64,000 nt of DNA, from contig NZ_CP059067.1 of the NCBI RefSeq assembly GCF_017795745.1, forward strand, positions 3,162,001 to 3,226,000, given 5' to 3'. The DNA is from Rhizobacter sp. AJA081-3 (GTDB lineage Bacteria; Pseudomonadota; Gammaproteobacteria; Burkholderiales; Burkholderiaceae_C). A program made the position numbers and the translations under genes. The notes beneath the pieces were generated by a model. The model did no database searches, was not told the origin of the DNA, and saw only the letters and a program-made list of their open reading frames with translations. Positions 49,846 to 57,838 of this stretch are shown piece by piece (within the stretch, counting starts at the first letter, position 1; every line of letters starts with the position of its first letter).

Positions 49846-49888
49846 CCCTTCGCTCGAGCCGACTCGCGCCTCAGCTCAAACGTCAGGC
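49840..49888 (+). repeat. attC site 75, minimal 49-bp form
   Basis: GCCTAGC, CCTTCGCTCGAGC, CGACTCGCGCCTCAGCTC and GTCAGGC only; the whole apical palindrome is gone, yet both box pairs and the spacer remain. Confidence 0.88.
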
Positions 49889-50000
49889 GTCGCAAGGTAC
49901 CCGCGCTGTCGGTGCGGTGCTCCTTCAACTCCACACCATTGAAGCCAAGCCAACTCCGCACGACAACATTGCAGGCCTTCCGAAGTACCCGCGCAGCCCA

Positions 50001-50303
50001 ATGAACTACCTTGAACCTTGGTACGCACTCGCGGAAGACGAATGCGCCGATCTAAGCGCCGAGCTCACCCGAGAACTGCCAGTGGGGCATGAGCTGGAGG
50101 GCATTTCAGTTAAGTGCCTCGCGCGCCGCCAAGATCGCGATGATGTCCTCTTCGAACTGAAAGATGGTTCAGGCCGCTTGGCCGCCGTTCATCTCACTTG
50201 GCAAGTTGAGAGCAAGCCGCCCTGGCCAAGTGCAGTCATCTACTCGGGGCCTCCGGAGTGGCTTGCCGCCATGAAACAACACCATTCCGAGTACGACGCC
50301 TAA
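50001..50303 (+). CDS. Unknown 100-aa protein
   Basis: ATG 50001 (GTG 49917 is an in-frame alternative). CADLSAELTRELPVGHELEGISVKCLARRQDRDDVLFELKDGSGRLAAVHLTWQVESKPPWP is a family I have seen as hypothetical proteins with a VHLTW strand. Ends -YDA from attC. Confidence 0.75.
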   Translation: MNYLEPWYALAEDECADLSAELTRELPVGHELEGISVKCLARRQDRDDVLFELKDGSGRLAAVHLTWQVESKPPWPSAVIYSGPPEWLAAMKQHHSEYDA

Positions 50304-50365
50304 CCCTTCGCTGGAGCGGACCGCCACCGGCCCGGCAATTGGCCCGCCCAGCTCAAATGTTAGAC
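50298..50365 (+). repeat. attC site 76, 68-bp truncated form
   Basis: GCCTAAC ... ATTGGCCCGCCCAGCTCAAAT-GTTAGAC; right arm of the palindrome deleted. Confidence 0.88.
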
Positions 50366-50519
50366 GGCTCACACAACCATCCTTGACCGCACAGCGTGTT
50401 CCACATTGACCCGTGGAGGTTGACGCCCGACAAGGCCGGGCGCTCAGACATTCCTAAGTTCCGACGCCCACACTAGAAGCACAGTCAGCGTCGACTGGGC
50501 CCGGTCAAAAGGAATCACC
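50366..50519 (+). promoter_or_regulatory. Long leader with GC hairpin
   Basis: 154 nt before the next gene, long for a cassette. Holds two TTGACC/TTGACG words and a CGCCCG-acaagg-CCGGGCG hairpin around 50425-50441. May contain the cassette's own promoter and a regulatory stem; neither is proven. Confidence 0.4.
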
Positions 50520-50804
50520 ATGAACCTCAGCAACATTGGCGTAGTGCTGTGCCTCGCGGCAGGCGTGACCAGCTTCTCTTCGTATGCCGGCGGCCATCGC
50601 AAGGAGTCTCAGGGCGATCGTCACGTCCAATCCAGCATGCAACGCGTCGCTGTCCGTCCCAAGGCCGGGGAACCTGGCTATGGCTGGCAGTACTTTACCG
50701 ATGCACGCGCTGGCAGTGCAGTTGTCATCAGCCCCAGCGGGAACTACTACCACAGCCAAGGAGATGGCCTCAAACTCGTGTTCAAGGCAAGCGAAGCCAC
50801 CTAA
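50520..50804 (+). CDS. Small secreted protein, 94 aa
   Basis: ATG after AAAGGAATCACC. Signal peptide cleaved near SYA-G (about 23). Mature part is polar, with YGWQYFTDARAGSAVVISPSGNYYHSQGDGLKLVF. Stop is the attC TAA. Confidence 0.72.
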   Translation: MNLSNIGVVLCLAAGVTSFSSYAGGHRKESQGDRHVQSSMQRVAVRPKAGEPGYGWQYFTDARAGSAVVISPSGNYYHSQGDGLKLVFKASEAT

Positions 50805-50925
50805 CCCTTCGCTGGAGCCGACTCGCACCAGCACGGCACTTGGCCCGGGAGCCCGTCGTTCGTATCATCGGCCTCGCGGGCCAAGCTCCATCCCGGCGCT
50901 CGCCCGCTCCGCTCAAACGTTAGGC
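50799..50925 (+). repeat. attC site 77
   Basis: 127 bp; ACCTAAC/GTTAGGC. Full-length, among truncated neighbours. Confidence 0.93.
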
Positions 50926-50948
50926 GTCAGAACCCCACAGCTCGCCAG

Positions 50949-51320
50949 ATGCCGCGTATGCCGACTTCCCCGCGATTGAGCCTCTTCGTCCTGCAAGTTC
51001 AAGTTGGGCGTGGAACGAATGCAGAGATGCCGGCGCACCTCGCCGGCGCCTTCGTGCCGGCCTTCGCGACTGCCATGGATCATGAGTCTGCGGCAAGAGC
51101 CGCCGTCTATGCGCTAGGCCGCCAGGGCTTCTTGTTCCAAGACATACAGGGACCAATTCATCAACTGGATGCCACGCGATGGAACGAATACGTGCAGTCC
51201 ACCTGGCCGGAACTTGCAGCGCACTTCCCACCGCAGAGTGAGGTTGTTCAGATGCTCGGCACAGAGTCGGTGTTCTTCGGCCCGTTTGCCGGTTACGAAT
51301 CGGCAGGGGTTGCCCAGTAG
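50949..51320 (+). CDS. Unknown 123-aa protein
   Basis: ATG 50949 (or 50958). PRLSLFVLQVQVGRGTNAEMPAHLAGAFVPAFATA, AARAAVYALGRQGFLFQDIQGPIHQLDATRWNEYVQSTWPEL; alpha/beta, soluble. TAG stop. Confidence 0.7.
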   Translation: MPRMPTSPRLSLFVLQVQVGRGTNAEMPAHLAGAFVPAFATAMDHESAARAAVYALGRQGFLFQDIQGPIHQLDATRWNEYVQSTWPELAAHFPPQSEVVQMLGTESVFFGPFAGYESAGVAQ

Positions 51321-51361
51321 GTCATCCATGCCGGCACCCGAGCGCAAGAGCGAGGACTGAC

Positions 51362-51486
51362 GCCCAACCCTTCGCTCGAGCCAACCCGCTCTGGCAAGGC
51401 GCCCTGGCCGCGAAGAGCCCCTACCATGTTGCTCCTGTCGGCCAGGGCGCCTTGCCTCCACGGTCGGCTCAGCTCAAACGTCAGGC
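51362..51486 (+). repeat. attC site 78, CCTGGCCG sub-family
   Basis: 125 bp; 5' box GCCCAAC, 3' box GTCAGGC; inner arms GCGCCCTGGCCGCG / GTCGGCCAGGGCGC as in site 68. Confidence 0.9.
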
Positions 51487-51550
51487 CTCGCACGCGACGC
51501 ACGTGCGCTCCGCGTGGCAACATGAGGCATTCGTTCGCCTCACTTCGGGA

Positions 51551-51919
51551 GTGCTCGTGGGTTCTCGTCCAATACAGAAGTACCAAGGCTCCTGTCACTG
51601 CGGTGCCGTGCGCTTCGAGATCGAGACAGACTTCCCCGAACTAACCATGTGCGATTGCTCCATCTGCAGGCGCAAGAACGCGCTCATGGTCAAGGTGCAC
51701 GAGAGCCAGTTTCGCCTCCTGGCCGGCGAAGAGTCCCTCACCGAGTACCAGTTCCACACCAAGACTGCGCGGCACTTCTTCTGCAAGGCCTGCGGCATCT
51801 ACCCCTTCCACCGCAAACGCGTCACACCGGAATACTTTGGCATCAACGTGCATTGCCTCGAAGGGTTCTCACCTGAAGGTATTCCTTTGCGCCAGGCTGT
51901 CGGCGCTTCAATGCCGTAG
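51551..51919 (+). CDS. GFA-family zinc protein 2
   Basis: 122 aa from GTG 51551 (start uncertain; GTG 51557 also fits). KYQGSCHCGAVRFE, CDCSICRRKNALM, FHTKTARHFFCKACGIYPFH and GINVHCLEG give all zinc-binding Cys. Closest in layout to the copy at 54456. TAG stop. Confidence 0.9.
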   Translation: MLVGSRPIQKYQGSCHCGAVRFEIETDFPELTMCDCSICRRKNALMVKVHESQFRLLAGEESLTEYQFHTKTARHFFCKACGIYPFHRKRVTPEYFGINVHCLEGFSPEGIPLRQAVGASMP

Positions 51920-51935
51920 CCATGCCACCAGCGAG

Positions 51936-52013
51936 GCCTAACCCTTCGCTGGAGCCGACTTGCACCGGCATGGCGCTTGGCCCGGCGCTCGCGCCTCACC
52001 TCAAACGTTAGGC
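51936..52013 (+). repeat. attC site 79, 78-bp truncated form
   Basis: GCCTAAC ... GCGCTTGGCCCGGCGCTCGCGCCTCACCTC-AAACGTTAGGC; apical palindrome deleted. Confidence 0.88.
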
Positions 52014-52053
52014 CACACGGCCCATCACCCTGCCCCCTCGGCCTGCTCTGGAC

Positions 52054-53169
52054 ATGCTCCGTGCACTGATCTACGGCCTCACCATCCTGCATCTGGGCCC
52101 CGGTATCGCGTTCGCCTTGCTGGCATTCGGGTGTGACCAGCCGGAGCCATACCTCGGCGCCGTTTGCGGCAAGGCTGGCTTGTCGTCCTTTGGACTGCTC
52201 ACGATGGGTGCCTGGCTAGTTCTGGTCGTCGCTTTGGCAGCATCGCGCCTCGTGCAGCGCGCTCGCACTTCTGCGCCGCCAAACACTACTGCTCGGACTC
52301 TGGCACTGCTCGCGGTTCTTGCCGCAGGTGCGCTTCTCGGCGCTGCGGGTGCGTGGCTGAGTGGTAGCCAGTACTGGTTCCTGTCTATCCCAGTCGCGCT
52401 CGCGCTAGGTTGGTTGTTCCTGGCCAATCCACTGGCCTGTACCGCTGAGTCTCAGGCCAGGGAAGGCACCGCCGGGCCAAGCGCCATACCGGCGTCGGCC
52501 CGCTCAGCTCAAACCTCAGGCCGCAGACAGAACCCGTCGCAGTACATTGGTGCCATGGACTCCGATGCCAGCATCCGATTCTTCGAGACTCAGTTTCAGC
52601 GTCAGGTGCGCCAGACCGATCTGAGCCTCAATCCGTTTGAGCAGCAGGCGCTTCCATATCTTCGCGGCAGGGTTCTCGACTACGGCTGCGGCTTGGGCAA
52701 TCTGGCGGTTGCTGCGGCGCGCCAAGGCTGCAGCGTCGTGGCCCTCGACGCGAGTCACGCCGCCATCGAGCACTTGCGCCAAGTTGCCCACACAGAATCT
52801 CTGCCGATCACGGCGACCGAAGCCGACCTTCGCACCTACGAGGTACGCGACGAGTACGACACCATAGCCTGTATCGGCCTGCTGATGTTCTTCGACTGTC
52901 CGACCGCCTTCGCACAGCTGCAGCAATTGCAGGCTCACGTTCGGCCGGGAGGAGTCGCCGTTGTCAATGTGCTGGTGCAAGGTACCACCTACCTCGGGAT
53001 GTTCGATCCATCGAGCCATTGCCTGTTCGCGCGGAATGAGATGCGCGCACGCTTTGGCGGCTGGGAAATCCTGCGCTCCGAGTACCAGGACTTTCCGACG
53101 GCCAATGACACAACAAAGTCCTTCGTCACAGTCATCGCTCGCAAGCCGGCAGTACGCACTGCGGCCTAA
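52054..53169 (+). CDS. Membrane protein fused in frame to a methyltransferase through an attC scar
   Basis: 371-codon frame. Residues 1-135: four-helix membrane protein (MLRALIYGLTILHLG start). Residues about 141-160 (GPSAIPASARSAQTSG) are translated attC right arm. From residue 168 (ATG 52555, MDSDASIRFFETQF) a class I methyltransferase with motif I VLDYGCGLG and VVALDASHAAI. The lost attC left half held the stop codon. Either a true fusion or two products, the second started at 52555. Ends -AA from attC. Confidence 0.82.
   Translation: MLRALIYGLTILHLGPGIAFALLAFGCDQPEPYLGAVCGKAGLSSFGLLTMGAWLVLVVALAASRLVQRARTSAPPNTTARTLALLAVLAAGALLGAAGAWLSGSQYWFLSIPVALALGWLFLANPLACTAESQAREGTAGPSAIPASARSAQTSGRRQNPSQYIGAMDSDASIRFFETQFQRQVRQTDLSLNPFEQQALPYLRGRVLDYGCGLGNLAVAAARQGCSVVALDASHAAIEHLRQVAHTESLPITATEADLRTYEVRDEYDTIACIGLLMFFDCPTAFAQLQQLQAHVRPGGVAVVNVLVQGTTYLGMFDPSSHCLFARNEMRARFGGWEILRSEYQDFPTANDTTKSFVTVIARKPAVRTAA
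52473..52521 (+). repeat. attC site 80, right arm only
   Basis: Starts at GGGCCAAGCGCC and ends CTCAAACCTCAGGC; no 5' box. 3' box degenerate (CTCAGGC). Confidence 0.85.
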
Positions 53170-53290
53170 CCCTTCGCTCGAGTGGGCTGCCACCGGCAAG
53201 GCACTTGGCCCGCGCGCCAGCCAGTGTCATCATCTGTCGCGCGGGCCAAGCGCTATCCCGGCGCTCGCCCGCACAGCTCAAACGTTAGGC
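53164..53290 (+). repeat. attC site 81
   Basis: 127 bp, GCCTAAC/GTTAGGC; arms AGTGGGCTGCCACC and GCGCGCCAGCC. Confidence 0.93.
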
Positions 53291-53322
53291 AGCACTCCGA
53301 AGCACCGAGCGGACCTAAGACC

Positions 53323-53700
53323 ATGGACCAAACTCCGGCGTCACTCCAAGGCTCTTGCCACTGTGGCGCCGTGCGCATCACGTTGCCAAGCGCGCCAGAG
53401 AAGGCGACTGACTGCAACTGCTCGATCTGCAGGCGTCTGGCCGGCCTGTGGGCCTACTACGAGTTCGGCACGGTGCTTGTCGAAGGGCACCCGGAGAACA
53501 CAGCCGAGTACATCTGGGGCGATAGATCGCTTCGCACAGTGCGATGCAAGACCTGTGGAGTTGCAACCCACTGGGAGCCGCTGGAGCACCAACCAGGCCA
53601 GAAGCATGGGGTAAACCTGCGCAACTTCGATCCCAAGCTCCTGCTATCGGTACAGGTTCGAAAGTTCGACGGTGCGGACACCTGGACTTTCATCGACTGA
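53323..53700 (+). CDS. GFA-family zinc protein 3
   Basis: 125 aa. LQGSCHCGAVRI, CNCSICRRLAGLWAYY, TVRCKTCGVATHWEP and GVNLRNFDP. Full set of Cys ligands. ATG 53323; TGA stop. Confidence 0.92.
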   Translation: MDQTPASLQGSCHCGAVRITLPSAPEKATDCNCSICRRLAGLWAYYEFGTVLVEGHPENTAEYIWGDRSLRTVRCKTCGVATHWEPLEHQPGQKHGVNLRNFDPKLLLSVQVRKFDGADTWTFID

Positions 53701-53716
53701 GCGCACGCCCAGTGCT

Positions 53717-53843
53717 GCCTAACCCTTCGCTGGAGCCGACTCGCATCGGCATGGCACTTGGCCCGCGAGGCGCCGCTTCTTATCATTCGCCTCGCGGGCC
53801 AAGCGCCATCCCGGCGTCGGCCGGCTCAGCTCAAACGTTAGGC
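53717..53843 (+). repeat. attC site 82
   Basis: 127 bp, GCCTAAC/GTTAGGC. Confidence 0.94.
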
Positions 53844-53846
53844 GTC

Positions 53847-54353
53847 ATGATTAGCGACCGCAAACTGTTGCTTCGCCGAACAGCAATGCTTGCTTCCACC
53901 TGTGCCTCGGTTACCTTGGCCGTGGCCTGTGGCGTGAAAGCCCGACTTGTATCCGCCTCGCAAGTGGAGTCGAAACTTCTGCTGGCCATTCTTGTCACCC
54001 TCTACGTGATGGCTATCTGGCTCGGGCTACTACATGAATACGCTTCACTGAGGCGGGGCTACGATCCTGAAGCGAAGTTCCCAAAGCTTTCGTTTTCAGA
54101 TTTCAGCAGCATGCACTCCTGGTGCTCAAAGTGGGCGTACGGGTCATACCTCATCGCACTTGGCTTGCTGGCGTACTCGTTCTTGTACGTGGGACAGGTG
54201 CGTTGGTCGAAGAGCTTCCCGTTTACTGAGTCTGACGCACTGGGCTTCATGCTTCATCTTTCAACGCTTGCGCTTGTATCGCTGCCCCTCATCACGTCGG
54301 CAGCACGGATGCCCGGGACTTTCGCCGCCAACTTTCGCGCAGACTCGCAGTGA
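53847..54353 (+). CDS. Integral membrane protein, 168 aa
   Basis: ATG 3 nt after attC. Four helices (about 11-29, 43-63, 98-118, 128-148) with a cytoplasmic-type loop HEYASLRRGYDPEAKFPKLSF. TGA stop. Function unknown. Confidence 0.74.
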   Translation: MISDRKLLLRRTAMLASTCASVTLAVACGVKARLVSASQVESKLLLAILVTLYVMAIWLGLLHEYASLRRGYDPEAKFPKLSFSDFSSMHSWCSKWAYGSYLIALGLLAYSFLYVGQVRWSKSFPFTESDALGFMLHLSTLALVSLPLITSAARMPGTFAANFRADSQ

Positions 54354-54354
54354 C

Positions 54355-54420
54355 GCCTAACCCTTCGCTGGAGCCGGCTCGCACCGGCATGGCGCTCGCG
54401 CCGCAGCTCAAACGTTAGCG
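54355..54420 (+). repeat. attC site 83, 66-bp truncated form
   Basis: GCCTAAC, CCTTCGCTGGAGC, then GGCATGGCGCTCGCGCCGCAGCTC and GTTAGCG. Apex deleted. Confidence 0.87.
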
Positions 54421-54455
54421 CGCAGGTGAACACTGCTCGCTGCGAAAGGTGACCG

Positions 54456-54854
54456 ATGCTGAAGACCTACCAAGGCAGTTGCCACTGTGGCGCCGTCAAG
54501 TTCGAGGCGGATATGGACCTCACGCAGAGTTCCTATCGCTGCAACTGCTCGATCTGCCGCAGAACACGCTTCTGGCCCGCAGTTGCCAAACCCGAAGGCT
54601 TCCGCCTCTTGTCAAGCGACGCAGAGCTGACGCAGTACCTGTTCCACACCCAGAAGAACCAGCACTACTTCTGCAGGCACTGCGGCGTTCGCGCGTTCGG
54701 CGTCGGCACCGAGACACCCGTAGGAAAGATGTACGGAGTCAACCTCGGCTGCCTCGAAGGCGTGTCGGAAGAAGAGCTCTCGCGCGTCCCGATCACGTAC
54801 GTTGACGGTCTGCACGATACGTTTGCACCTCCCGAGTACTTCTCCCACCTTTGA
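54456..54854 (+). CDS. GFA-family zinc protein 4
   Basis: 132 aa. YQGSCHCGAVKFEAD, CNCSICRRTRFW, FHTQKNQHYFCRHCGVRAF, GVNLGCLEG. Shares block order with copy 2. ATG 54456; TGA stop. Confidence 0.92.
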   Translation: MLKTYQGSCHCGAVKFEADMDLTQSSYRCNCSICRRTRFWPAVAKPEGFRLLSSDAELTQYLFHTQKNQHYFCRHCGVRAFGVGTETPVGKMYGVNLGCLEGVSEEELSRVPITYVDGLHDTFAPPEYFSHL

Positions 54855-54879
54855 GCACTCGGTAGCTCCCCGCAATGCG

Positions 54880-54945
54880 CCCTAGCACTTCGTTGGAGCC
54901 GACCCGCACCGGCATGACACTCGCGCCTCGGCTCAAACGTTAGGC
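54880..54945 (+). repeat. attC site 84, 66-bp truncated form
   Basis: CCCTAGC, ACTTCGTTGGAGC ... GACACTCGCGCCTCGGCTC, GTTAGGC. Apex deleted in the same region as site 83. Confidence 0.86.
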
Positions 54946-54960
54946 CTCACGGTCACCCCC

Positions 54961-55533
54961 ATGTCCGGCTACACCACTAGGCCGTTGTCTGCTGCCACAT
55001 GGGCCGATTTCGCGGCCCTCGTCGAACGTCATGGTGGTGTCTGGGGCGGCTGTTGGTGCTTGGCCTTCCATGTCGAAGGGAATGAGCGGGGGCCTCACCG
55101 TCGTGCGCAGAAGGAGCAGCGGGTGCGTGAGGGCAAAGCGCATGCTGCACTTGTCTACTCCGGTCCAGACTGCGTCGGCTGGTGCCAGTTCGGCCCGAGC
55201 GACGAGCTGCCACGCATCAAGCATCTTCGCGTCTACAACCAGGCACAGGGAGTACCGCCCGACTGGCGGATAACTTGCTTCTTTGTGGACAAGGAACACA
55301 GGGGCAAAGGCGTCGCCTCCTTGGCACTCGCAGGCGCACTGGATGAGATCGCACGCTTGGGCGGCGGCCTCGTCGAGAGCTACCCCGAAGACACAACGGA
55401 TCGGAAGGTCTCTCCCTCCTTCCTCCACAACAGCCGCCTGGCACTCTTCGAGCAGCAGGGCTTCGCGCGCGTGCGCGCACTGGGCAAGAACCACTGGGTC
55501 GTTTCCAAACAAGTGGCTGCGCGCAAGCGGTGA
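54961..55533 (+). CDS. GNAT-family acetyltransferase
   Basis: 190 aa. FAALVERHGGVWGGCWCLAFH start; motif A ITCFFVDKEHRGKGVASLALAGAL; GGGLVESYPEDTTDRKVSPSFLHNSRLALFEQQGFARVR. A known subfamily beginning with a Trp/Cys-rich WGGCWC segment. ATG 54961; TGA stop. Confidence 0.9.
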   Translation: MSGYTTRPLSAATWADFAALVERHGGVWGGCWCLAFHVEGNERGPHRRAQKEQRVREGKAHAALVYSGPDCVGWCQFGPSDELPRIKHLRVYNQAQGVPPDWRITCFFVDKEHRGKGVASLALAGALDEIARLGGGLVESYPEDTTDRKVSPSFLHNSRLALFEQQGFARVRALGKNHWVVSKQVAARKR

Positions 55534-55534
55534 G

Positions 55535-55603
55535 GCCTAACCCTTCGCTCGAGCGGGGACCTCCACCGGCAGGCCGCTTCGCCTCTCAGCTCAAACGTGA
55601 GGC
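55535..55603 (+). repeat. attC site 85, 69-bp truncated form
   Basis: GCCTAAC ... GGCAGGCCGCTTCGCCTCTCAGCTC ... GTGAGGC. Confidence 0.85.
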
Positions 55604-55669
55604 ATCAGAGGGCCTCTCAGTGACGGCTGCCGAGTAGTTCATCCTGCCAGAAGGGCTGATCGGCCCATC

Positions 55670-56086
55670 TCAGCGTTGATCAGCAGGCGGAACTGCCGCA
55701 GGATCCATCCAGAAAATGCCCCACATGTGGCCGTCGGGGTCGGCGAGATCTCGCGTGTACATGAAGCCATGATCTTCAGGCGGGTTCACATCCGCTTGCC
55801 CACCGCTTGCCGCAGCAGCATTGTTCATCGCGTCCACGTCGTCCCGGATGTCCATCGCCAGCGAGAGCATCAAGCCAGCCGTTCCGGCCGCAGGGAACGG
55901 ACGCTGTGTAAACGTACGCCACTTGGCGTGAGTGAGCAGCATCACGTAGATCGCCTCACTCCACACCATGCACGCTGACGTGTCGTCGCTGAAGTGAGCG
56001 TTCTGCGTGAATCCCAGGGCCTTGTAGAAGCCGATCGACACAGTCAAGTCTCTGATCGGCAGGCTCACGAAGATCATCTTGCTCAT
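55670..56086 (-). CDS. VOC-family (glyoxalase/bleomycin-resistance) protein in a reversed cassette
   Basis: 138 aa. MSKMIFVSLPIRDLTVSIGFYKALGFTQNAHFSDD, VMLLTH and YTRDLADPDGHMWGIFWMDP are typical of the glyoxalase/fosfomycin-bleomycin fold. ATG 56086 chosen; a longer frame upstream lacks a good start. Opposite to the array, so it needs its own promoter in 56087-56240. Cassette ends GTGAGGCATCAG/CTGATGCCTGAC still match. Confidence 0.93.
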   Translation of the reverse strand: MSKMIFVSLPIRDLTVSIGFYKALGFTQNAHFSDDTSACMVWSEAIYVMLLTHAKWRTFTQRPFPAAGTAGLMLSLAMDIRDDVDAMNNAAAASGGQADVNPPEDHGFMYTRDLADPDGHMWGIFWMDPAAVPPADQR

Positions 56087-56240
56087 GGGGTTCTCTTCCT
56101 GGTCGGGCGTTGACTTGGACTCTCTGCGCCTGCAGAGCTTCACCCCCACGACGATCCGCGGACGCCAGAATCGACAAGCAAGAACCGCCCTGCCAGGATT
56201 GTTCGGCATTCCTGGCAGCAACCGCAGCGCGCAAGCTGAT

Positions 56241-56366
56241 GCCTGACCCTTCGCTGGAGCCGACTCGCACGGGCATGGAGCTTGGCCCGCTTCCCGGAGT
56301 GGTGCATCATCCATCCGGCGGGCCAAGCGCCACACCGGCGCTCGCGCCTCGGCTCAAACGTCAGCC
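56241..56366 (+). repeat. attC site 86
   Basis: 126 bp; GCCTGAC/GTCAGCC. The 5' box co-varies less with its own cassette start (GTGAGGC). Confidence 0.9.
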
Positions 56367-56381
56367 GTCTCAGGAACCACC

Positions 56382-57035
56382 GTGCTTCCATTCACCGTTG
56401 AACAATTCTTCGGTGTCTTTCGCGCCTACAACCTCGCGGTCTGGCCAGCCCAGTGGATGCTGTTTGCATCCGCACTCACGGCTCTGATTCTGGCGGCCAG
56501 GGCGAATCGCCGGTCGAGCCGGGCCATAGCAGGCATCTTGGGCGTCCTTTGGTTATGGCTCGGCTTGATGTACCACCTTGCCTTCTTCTCAGCGATCAAT
56601 CCAGTCGCCTACGCGTTTGCGGCGGTTTCGGTCGCAGGCGGGCTCGCCTTCCTGTGGTTCGGCGTCGTGCGGCGGCAACTTCATTTCCGCGTGTCTTTCC
56701 AGGCCCGCGGTCGCTTGGGCTGGGCTCTGGTCGCCTTCTCGCTGGCCATCTATCCCGCCTGGGCGGTTGTGGCTGGCCATCGCTTTCCTGAGTTCCCCAC
56801 ATTCGGACTGCCTTGTCCGACCACCATCTTCACCATCGGCATGTTGGCGTTCCTGGTTCCGCCCTATCCCCGTTGGCCGTTGGTAGCACCGGTCTTGTGG
56901 TGCCTGGTTGGCGCTCAGGCCGCGTTTCTGCTCGCTGTTCCCCAAGACCTTGGGCTCTTGGTGGCAGCGATCGCCGGTGTCTTCCTGCTCGCGCGATCTT
57001 CTGGCGAGGCAAGGAGTCCCGCTGCTCCGCAATGA
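56382..57035 (+). CDS. DUF6064 membrane protein
   Basis: 217 aa from GTG 56382. LPFTVEQFFGVFRAYNLAVWPAQWML and IAGILGVLWLWLGLMYHLAFFSAINPVAYAF are family hallmarks; seven or so helices. TGA stop. Confidence 0.9.
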   Translation: MLPFTVEQFFGVFRAYNLAVWPAQWMLFASALTALILAARANRRSSRAIAGILGVLWLWLGLMYHLAFFSAINPVAYAFAAVSVAGGLAFLWFGVVRRQLHFRVSFQARGRLGWALVAFSLAIYPAWAVVAGHRFPEFPTFGLPCPTTIFTIGMLAFLVPPYPRWPLVAPVLWCLVGAQAAFLLAVPQDLGLLVAAIAGVFLLARSSGEARSPAAPQ

Positions 57036-57042
57036 CAGAGCC

Positions 57043-57110
57043 TGCCAACCCTTCGCTGGAGCCGACTCGCACCGGCCTAGCGATTGGGCCACTCAGCCCA
57101 AAGGTCAGGG
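57043..57110 (+). repeat. attC site 87, degenerate truncated form
   Basis: 68 bp; TGCCAAC, CCTTCGCTGGAGC ... GCCACTCAGCCC ... GTCAGGG. Confidence 0.8.
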
Positions 57111-57140
57111 CGCGTGTTGCAGGATTGAAGTCCGGCTACA

Positions 57141-57737
57141 TCATGGCGCAACGCAAAAGTTGTCAAGCGAGAATTCTTGCCCTCCGACCAAGACCTCTCT
57201 GATCTGTCCAGTCAGGCGGACCTTGCCGACCTTGCCGACTTGCACGCCTCCCGAGTTGAAGATCGGGGCGGTGAATACGGTGACAGCAACACCGTTGACA
57301 GTGGCCGGCAGGGCCTCAAGGTTGCCGGTGTCTATCGCTCCGCCGTTTACGGCGAAGTTTTCGTGTCCGCCCAGGTCGGTGAAGTCGAATGTCACTTCGC
57401 GACTCGGCGCAGCGAGAGCAAATCGCAATGAGATGTTGTTGACATCCAGTCGTTGGTTGCCGGGCCCACCGAGTCCTGGCGACGAGACGACGGCTCGATT
57501 GAACGAGGATGTTCCCGATGGGTGTAAAAAGTTCTCGACAGACATCGTGCCAGCCGCCCGCTGCAGAACCACGGTTCCAGGTGTCTGCGCGCTCCCGCCA
57601 AAGGCGGTTCCTGGAGCGATCGGTTGTTCAAAGTCAATGCAGACTGTGCACTGCTTCTCCTTCGACATGCCTGCGCAGCCAGCCAAGAGCCAAGCAAGAG
57701 TGATCAGAACAACGAGACGCAGGTTCAAAGTCGACAT
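57141..57737 (-). CDS. Lipoprotein, reversed cassette
   Basis: 198 aa. Signal peptide with lipobox LLAGC (Cys at about 21), then a beta-rich extracytoplasmic domain (RLDVNNISLRFALAAPSREVTFDFTDLGGHENFAVNGG), like secreted carbohydrate-binding or PEP-CTERM-type modules. ATG 57737 with GGGAGGAAAT upstream. TGA stop. Confidence 0.82.
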   Translation of the reverse strand: MSTLNLRLVVLITLAWLLAGCAGMSKEKQCTVCIDFEQPIAPGTAFGGSAQTPGTVVLQRAAGTMSVENFLHPSGTSSFNRAVVSSPGLGGPGNQRLDVNNISLRFALAAPSREVTFDFTDLGGHENFAVNGGAIDTGNLEALPATVNGVAVTVFTAPIFNSGGVQVGKVGKVRLTGQIREVLVGGQEFSLDNFCVAP

Positions 57738-57838
57738 ATTTCCTCCCAGAATGAAGCGTGCAAGAAAGCACCGGAACGCCGATGCTCCTCTTCGGTCCAC
57801 GGGCAAACAACCATAGAAATGTGGACAGCCGTCACGCG

